A DNA stretch of 64,000 bases from Pseudonocardia benzenivorans CB1190 (GTDB lineage Bacteria > Actinomycetota > Actinomycetes > Mycobacteriales > Pseudonocardiaceae). Under the pieces are notes generated by a model. It saw only the letters and a program-made list of their open reading frames with translations, made no database searches and was not told where the DNA came from. Below are positions 59,716-64,000 of the stretch, in pieces. The stretch is taken from contig NC_015312.1 of the NCBI RefSeq assembly GCF_000196675.2, forward strand, positions 806,001-870,000. Reading direction: 5' to 3'. Positions within the stretch are counted from its first letter, which is position 1, and each line of letters starts with the position of its first letter. A program made the position numbers and the translations under genes.

Positions 59716-60731
59716 CGGATCTGGAGTGCCTTGAGGACAGCGTCCGCGGTGGCCTCGGTCGATGCGGGGTTCTGACCGGTGATCAGATTGCGGTCGACCA
59801 CCACATGCGAGACCCACGCGGCCGGGCCGTCGTCGAACACCGCGCCGGCGTTCTTCAGTGCGGTGTCCACGTACCACGGCAACCCGAGCTTGCCGGGGGC
59901 CGTCTGGTCCTCCTCCTCGTCGGTGAAACAAGTCATGCGGTAGCCGTCGAACAGCCACTGCCCGTCTTCCCGCTCCGGCGCGGACAGCAGCAGGGCGGGG
60001 CCGTGGCACAGCGAGGCGATCGGCGCGGTCTTCTCGTGCAGGATCGTCAGCAGGCGGGCGACGTGCGGGTTGTCTGCGAGGTCGACCATCGGCCCGTGCC
60101 CGCCTGGGGCGAACACGGCATCGAACTCGGCGAGCTGCTCGTCGGTCAGATCGGCCAGGGAAACGGGATTGCGGAAGCCCGGAATGGCATCGAGTCGCCT
60201 GCGGCGCTCCGCGGCGAGCGCCCGGCTCGCCTCGTCGAGCTCGTCGACGGCCGCCTGGATCTCCGCACGGGACAGACCGCCGTCGATACCCTCCTCCACC
60301 ATCACGTCGATCAGCTGGCGGTCCTCCCGCCACGCGATCTTCGCCGCCTTGCTGACCAGCGCATGCGCGTCGCTCGCCGACATCCCGCGCTCCTTGAGTC
60401 GCGCCGCGATCCGGCGCGCCGCGACCAGACCCTGTTCGGTCATATGGTGCAGCGTCACCCGGACGTCGTCGGGATCCTGGTGGAACGTACGGGTGACGGA
60501 GGCGAAGTAGTCCTGGTCCTCTTCGGGATAGTGGAAGAAGTTCTCGAGCCCGTACGGGTCAGCGAAAGGCTCGCGGCCGTCCGGGGTGACCACTACGACG
60601 TCGGCGCCCGCGGCAACAAACCGTTCGTACGGTTTCAAGGCTTCTTCGGCGAAGTAACCGGTGGGATGCAGTGTGCCGTCTGCGAGTTCGATCTCGCGAG
60701 CACTCGAGACCAGGTAAGCGATACGCGGCAT
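59712..60731 (-). CDS. DJ-1/PfpI-family protein with helical insertion
   Basis: A 339-residue DJ-1/PfpI protein. The core has RIAYLVSSAREIELADGTLH, FDAVFAPGGHGPMVDLADN, the nucleophile Cys in ASLCHGPALLL, and WVSHVVVDRNLITGQNPAST. Between about residues 75 and 190 an insertion of some 110 residues, mostly helical and rich in Ala/Arg/Glu, splits the fold. Hsp31/glyoxalase III-like or isonitrile-hydratase-like members are the nearest families in mind. It is the first gene of the leftward operon, opposite the second DJ-1 gene. Confidence 0.85.
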   Translation of the reverse strand: MPRIAYLVSSAREIELADGTLHPTGYFAEEALKPYERFVAAGADVVVVTPDGREPFADPYGLENFFHYPEEDQDYFASVTRTFHQDPDDVRVTLHHMTEQGLVAARRIAARLKERGMSASDAHALVSKAAKIAWREDRQLIDVMVEEGIDGGLSRAEIQAAVDELDEASRALAAERRRRLDAIPGFRNPVSLADLTDEQLAEFDAVFAPGGHGPMVDLADNPHVARLLTILHEKTAPIASLCHGPALLLSAPEREDGQWLFDGYRMTCFTDEEEDQTAPGKLGLPWYVDTALKNAGAVFDDGPAAWVSHVVVDRNLITGQNPASTEATADAVLKALQIR

Positions 60732-60808
60732 GTCAACTCCAGGTGAACGGCTGGTTATCGAAGACCGTGGCGGAACGGTACCCAGCGTGTGATCCGGCTC
60801 GCATCGAA

Positions 60809-60885
60809 GATTCCTACGAGAGTTGTGCGGATTCCGACACGGTTGGGATGGGTGTGTGGATTCCTGCTGATCTCTGCAAGATTCA
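60809..60885. promoter_or_regulatory. GATTCC direct repeats, probable AraC operators
   Basis: GATTCC occurs at 60809, 60830 and 60859, and GATTCA at 60880. The spacings are 21, 29 and 21 bases, so there are two pairs of direct repeats each two helical turns apart. This is the geometry of AraC-family half-sites. They lie in the 260-base region between the divergent DJ-1 genes. The same pair with 21-base spacing recurs at 63197. Confidence 0.7.
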
Positions 60886-60991
60886 GCCGAAGGAGCTGAC
60901 CGTTCAGGTTCGCCGCGATTAGGGTCATAGCATGTTTCCGCGTGCGTGGCGCCGCGGAAACCTCATCACATCCGACGCAGAGAGGCATTCC

Positions 60992-61717
60992 ATGACGCGC
61001 GTACTGTTCGCAGTGTCCGGAAAGGACTACTGGACGCTGGCCGACGGCACCCGGCACTCCTGCGGTTTCTGGCCCGAGGAGCTGGCCGTTCCGCACCAGG
61101 TCTTCCGCGCCGCCGGTTTCGACATCACGATCGCCACCCCTGGCGCCGCCGTCCCGACGGCGGACGAAGCCGGTTTCACCGCGGCCATGAACGGGGGTTC
61201 GGAAGAGCCGGGCAAGCGATTCCGCGCATACCTCGACAGCGTCGCCGCCGAGCTCAACTCGCCGGTGGATCTGGACGAAGTGGACGCCGGCGACTTCGAC
61301 TTCGTGTTCGTCCCCGGTGGACACGGGCCGATGGAGGATCTTGCCGTGTCGGAGAAGTTCGGCGCGCTCGTCCGCAACTTCACCGACGCCGGGAAAGCGG
61401 TCGCGGCCGTCTGCCACGGCCCGGCCGCCCTGTTGCCGGCCAAGGACGACAACGGAAACTGGCTGTTCGCGGGCCGTCGGGTCACCGGCTTCAGCAATGT
61501 CGAGGAGGGGCAGGTCGGCTTCGCCGACAAGGCCCCGTGGCTGCTGGAAGACCGGCTCATCGCCAGCGGCGGCAAGTTCGAGAAGAGTGGCGGCCCATGG
61601 GAACCGCACGTGGTGGTGGACGGGAACCTTTACACCGGACAGAATCCGGCGGCCTCCGAGCCGCTGGCGGACCAGCTCGTCAAGGCGCACAGCGCGGTGC
61701 TGGAAACCGCGAAGTAA
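60992..61717 (+). CDS. DJ-1/PfpI-family protein
   Basis: A 241-residue DJ-1/PfpI protein without the insertion: RVLFAVSGKDYWTLADGTRH, FDFVFVPGGHGPMEDLAVS, nucleophile in AAVCHGPAALL and PHVVVDGNLYTGQNPAAS. The ATG at 60992 follows GAGAGG. It resembles Hsp31/YajL-type DJ-1 proteins near glyoxalase III. It is divergently transcribed from the operon's first gene and shares its control region. Protection against reactive aldehydes or protein glycation is a family-level inference. Confidence 0.87.
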   Translation: MTRVLFAVSGKDYWTLADGTRHSCGFWPEELAVPHQVFRAAGFDITIATPGAAVPTADEAGFTAAMNGGSEEPGKRFRAYLDSVAAELNSPVDLDEVDAGDFDFVFVPGGHGPMEDLAVSEKFGALVRNFTDAGKAVAAVCHGPAALLPAKDDNGNWLFAGRRVTGFSNVEEGQVGFADKAPWLLEDRLIASGGKFEKSGGPWEPHVVVDGNLYTGQNPAASEPLADQLVKAHSAVLETAK

Positions 61718-61739
61718 CGCGGATCGCTTCCGCCGTCAC

Positions 61740-61785
61740 GAGGCCGTGCTTGTGGGGCACCCTGCCGCCCCACGAGCACGGCCTC
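61740..61785. terminator. Convergent hairpin terminator
   Basis: The 19-base arms (61740-61758 and 61767-61785) start GAGGCCGTGCTTGTGGGGC and end with its near-perfect complement, with one T-G pair and an eight-base loop. It lies between the convergent DJ-1 and AraC genes and would stop transcription from both sides. Confidence 0.8.
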
Positions 61786-61791
61786 TCGTCG

Positions 61792-62772
61792 TCAGCCCTT
61801 CTGGATTCGCAGCTCATGACTGAGCGACTGCAGATCGCAGTACGCACGCGGGGTCGCGCCGAACCGGTCGCGGAACTCATTGATGAAATGGGATGCGCTC
61901 GAATAGCCGACCGCCCGCGAGATCTGCGTTACGCTCAGCTTGTTCTCGATCAGCAACTCCCGCGCGCGGTTGAGCCGCATCTCTTTCACGAATTGGTAAG
62001 GCGACTTACCCGTGACGTCGCGGAAGAGATGAGAGAACGCGGACGGGCTGAGTGAAACCTGCTCCGCCATGTCGCTCACCGTCAGGGGCTCGGACATGTT
62101 CTTCCGCACGTAGGAGATGACCTCGCTGACCGGGTTGCTGGCGGCCTGGGTGGCGGCGATCTCCAGCAGCCGGGAGTACTGCTCCGCCTGCAGCACCCGG
62201 TAGACCATCTCCTGCAGGTAGACCGGCGCCAGCACCCGCCGGTCGGCCCCGGTGTGCGTCGCACGGAGGAACCGCATCGCCGCGCCCATCAGGTTACGGT
62301 CGAGCGCGGTGACGAACGCGCGCTCCGGCTTGCTCTCCACCGGCCGCCCGAAGGTCGTGGTGCGGCGGTCGAGGATGTCCGACGACACCCGCCGGACCAG
62401 GGTGGGATCGATCTGCAGGACGAAGGACAGGAAGGGCTTGGCCGGGGTGGCTTCGAGGATCTCGGCCTGGAAGTGCTGGCTGCTGCTCAGCACCAGGTAG
62501 TTGAACGGGTCATAGAAGTACTGCTGCCCGTCGACCGTGACGCATTTGCGCCCCTGCGCGATGATGCACAGCGACAGCGACTTGACCTCGGCCCACTTCG
62601 GCGCGGCCGGGTGCGTGAAACGATAGAACGTCAGCCCTGGCCATCCCCCGTTATTGCCGCCGAGCTCCGGGGCACGGGATCGGATCTCGGTGAGCAGGTC
62701 ACCCGAGGTGTGGATCTCGTCGAGCTGACGAAGCATTTCGGTCATGTCGGCATCTCCCGTGGTGTCGATCAT
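61792..62772 (-). CDS. AraC-family regulator, copy 2
   Basis: A 326-residue AraC protein. The AraC_N domain (about 30-190, with LSLCIIAQGRKCVTVDG and YLVLSSSQHFQAEI) is followed by two helix-turn-helix units (VSDMAEQVSLSPSAFSHLFR; QISRAVGYSSASHFINEFRD). It is the paralogue of the protein at 51.7 kb, so the pair brackets the monooxygenase island. It probably activates the DJ-1/monooxygenase promoters through the GATTCC repeats. The ATG at 62772 or 62745 could be the start. Confidence 0.9.
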   Translation of the reverse strand: MIDTTGDADMTEMLRQLDEIHTSGDLLTEIRSRAPELGGNNGGWPGLTFYRFTHPAAPKWAEVKSLSLCIIAQGRKCVTVDGQQYFYDPFNYLVLSSSQHFQAEILEATPAKPFLSFVLQIDPTLVRRVSSDILDRRTTTFGRPVESKPERAFVTALDRNLMGAAMRFLRATHTGADRRVLAPVYLQEMVYRVLQAEQYSRLLEIAATQAASNPVSEVISYVRKNMSEPLTVSDMAEQVSLSPSAFSHLFRDVTGKSPYQFVKEMRLNRARELLIENKLSVTQISRAVGYSSASHFINEFRDRFGATPRAYCDLQSLSHELRIQKG

Positions 62773-62799
62773 CGAGCCCGGCGTCCGATCGAGGAGTAG

Positions 62800-63121
62800 C
62801 CGACTGGGCTGCGAGTGCCGCGCTCGGTTCGGCCGGGGCCAGTGCCGCGTGCGACTCGGCGGGGGCCAGCGATACCGCGCTCGGTTCGGCCGGAGCTACC
62901 AGCGCCCCACCACGCGGCTGGGCCGAGGCCGGTGCCACGCCGTACCGCTCACCTGCAGGTACCAGCGCCGCTGCGTACGGCCCGGTCGGGACCACCTCCG
63001 TCGCCACGTGCGGCTCGACCGGAGCTACCAGCGCCGCGCCGTATCGCTCAGCGCTCGCCCTAGCCGCCTGAGCAGGCAATTCGAGCTCGACCGGTAGTCC
63101 AATCACCGCATTCCTCCCCAT
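62800..63121 (-). repeat. Degenerate repeats of about 65 bp, possible coding
   Basis: CTACCAGCGCC-type words recur at about 62895, 62960 and 63024. On the minus strand an open frame from ATG 63121 starts MGRNAVIGLPVELELPAQAA and continues with repeats of about 21 residues of the type ALVAPxEPxx. It runs into the AraC gene, so I do not call it a gene. It may be a relic of a low-complexity surface protein. Confidence 0.45.
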
Positions 63122-63196
63122 GCAGGTTCCCGGTGCGCACCCCATCCCGTGCGGCACTGATCGACATTACGGCTGGCCGGGGACCGCGATGATGTG

Positions 63197-63223
63197 GATT
63201 CCTGCTGAGTTCGTGCGGATTCC
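63197..63223. promoter_or_regulatory. Second GATTCC repeat pair
   Basis: GATTCC occurs at 63197 and 63218, again 21 bases apart. GTGCGGATTCCGAC and TGTGGATTCCTGCTGA match the repeats at 60825-60871. It lies 425 bases upstream of the AraC gene, with no other promoter-proximal gene visible. It could be an upstream AraC autoregulation site or a displaced copy of the operator. Confidence 0.6.
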
Positions 63224-63448
63224 GACTGGATCGCCGTTGGCGGGGATTGGCCGTGGGGCGAGGCGTTGCACCGGACGTCGGGTGCCAGGCGGTATCGGCG
63301 TTCTGGGAGAGGGATGGTTGAGTTTCGGGCACGCCTTCGGCGCACCGGTGGGGATTCGCGCTCGTATGCTCATCATGGCGGGGTGGCTGGTGGCGCGAAT
63401 TCCCACCGGATCGCATGCCCGGTCACCCTAAGTACCGGCGCTCGTTGC

Positions 63449-63710
63449 GGAAATCCACCCAACGGGCGGTACGCCAGTCGACCCCGCCCGCCGCCACGGC
63501 CGCGACGTCCAGTTGATGGACCAGGGCGAGGGCATGGTCACCCTCACCTCAGACCAACCGGTGGCGGTGGGGGCGGCGACCTATGGGCGGGTCGATGCCG
63601 AAGCCCGCCGCCGCAAACCCAGCGAATCAGACAAAACCCGCACACCACCTGCACCCACACCCGAACCCGCGCCCGACGCCAAGCCCGACAACGAACCACC
63701 ACCCTTCTAA
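63449..63710 (+). pseudogene. Remnant of a DUF222/13E12-type HNH protein
   Basis: Reads RRHGRDVQLMDQGEGMVTLT then GAATYGRVDAEARRR, the end of the conserved N-terminal region of actinobacterial DUF222 (13E12 repeat) HNH endonuclease-like proteins. It then passes into a Pro-rich tail and a stop. No start, HNH domain or upstream part is present. It is a small fragment. Confidence 0.4.
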
Positions 63711-63777
63711 CACTCCACGCCGAGCAACGTTGATGCATTCTCCCGCTGTCCGATCGGGAATCCCAGTCACCGGCGCC

Positions 63778-63861
63778 GGACACGTGGTCGCCAACGTCGG
63801 ACACCCGCTCACCGACGCCGGACACCCGGTCACCATCGTCGGACACGTGGTCACCACCCCC
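63778..63861. repeat. 21-bp tandem repeat, four units
   Basis: GGACAC starts units at 63778, 63799, 63820 and 63841, an exact 21-bp period with core GGACACxxGGTCxCC. Both strands stay open through it and would encode seven-residue repeats. The sequence beyond 63862 to the window end shows no gene I recognise. Confidence 0.75.
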
Positions 63862-64000
63862 GAATCGGCCGGGTGCATGCGGATCGGCCGGATGCCGGCA
63901 AGCCACGACCGGACACGGAGGGCGCCAAGCGCCGAAAGCGGTCCGGCTGCTCCCGCGTTCCCTGCGGGAGCAGCCGGATCACACCTGCTCATCCCCGGGT

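Noticed and set aside
62699..63157. Low-complexity gene ahead of the AraC gene
   Set aside because: It runs into the AraC coding region, has no family match and appears to be built from DNA repeats.

Overview
The window is very GC-rich actinobacterial chromosome, most likely Pseudonocardia or a close relative in the Pseudonocardiaceae. Evidence for this is the GTG and TTG starts, the many ATGA/GTGA stop-start overlaps, and two gene blocks that match Mycobacterium tuberculosis gene order: Rv0081-Rv0087 at 2.6-10.2 kb, and mprA-mprB-pepD-moaB2 ... galU-moeA-rimJ-Rv0996 at 30.2-46.6 kb. All identifications come from reading the sequence and recalling families; no database search was run.

Layout. 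0-2.4 kb holds a small secreted protein, a junction of two truncated genes (caspase-like and DM13) and a lipoprotein. 2.6-10.7 kb holds an ArsR regulator with its operator, then a six-gene membrane complex related to formate hydrogenlyase and complex I. Its large subunit has lost the four nickel-iron cysteines, so it is probably not a hydrogenase. 11.0-18.0 kb is one leftward operon for phenol: a multicomponent phenol hydroxylase (dmpLMNOP type), then catB, catA and catC. LysR, AhpD-like and ECF41 sigma genes follow. 20.9-24.3 kb is the rest of the beta-ketoadipate pathway (pcaF-pcaI-pcaJ-pcaD), but pcaD carries an in-frame amber codon. Together these two operons would take phenol through catechol, muconate, muconolactone and 3-oxoadipate to succinyl-CoA and acetyl-CoA, with the enol-lactonase as the doubtful step.

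25.3-30.2 kb has a tRNA-Arg, a glycine-rich exported protein, a methyltransferase, a phosphoesterase and a dehydrogenase. 30.2-46.6 kb is core genome: the MprAB stress two-component system with the PepD protease, MoaB, MscL, folate and UDP-glucose enzymes, and a MoeA-like protein that may be the cell-division protein Glp with its membrane partner. Degenerate DNA and repeats lie at 36.1-38.2 kb.

At 46.7 kb a tRNA-Ala marks the edge of an integrative element. It has a large serine recombinase whose last codons are read from the antisense strand of the tRNA, a small accessory protein, a replication-relaxation protein and a striking two-way array of CGAGAC/GTCTCG motifs. It ends near 50.9 kb at a truncated E1-beta gene.

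50.9-62.8 kb is an accessory island of visibly lower GC. It encodes a four-component di-iron monooxygenase of the toluene/alkene type, two DJ-1 family proteins, two SnoaL-fold proteins, an ABM-fold protein, a putative ribosomal-uL22/MIP18 fusion protein and two paralogous AraC regulators. The genes are in an unusual order, and the reductase is of the BphA4 type instead of the usual flavin/iron-sulfur type. Direct GATTCC repeats spaced by 21 bp lie in the divergent promoter region and are the likely AraC operators. This island is the best candidate for an undescribed system. The right end (62.8-64 kb) is repeats and gene debris.
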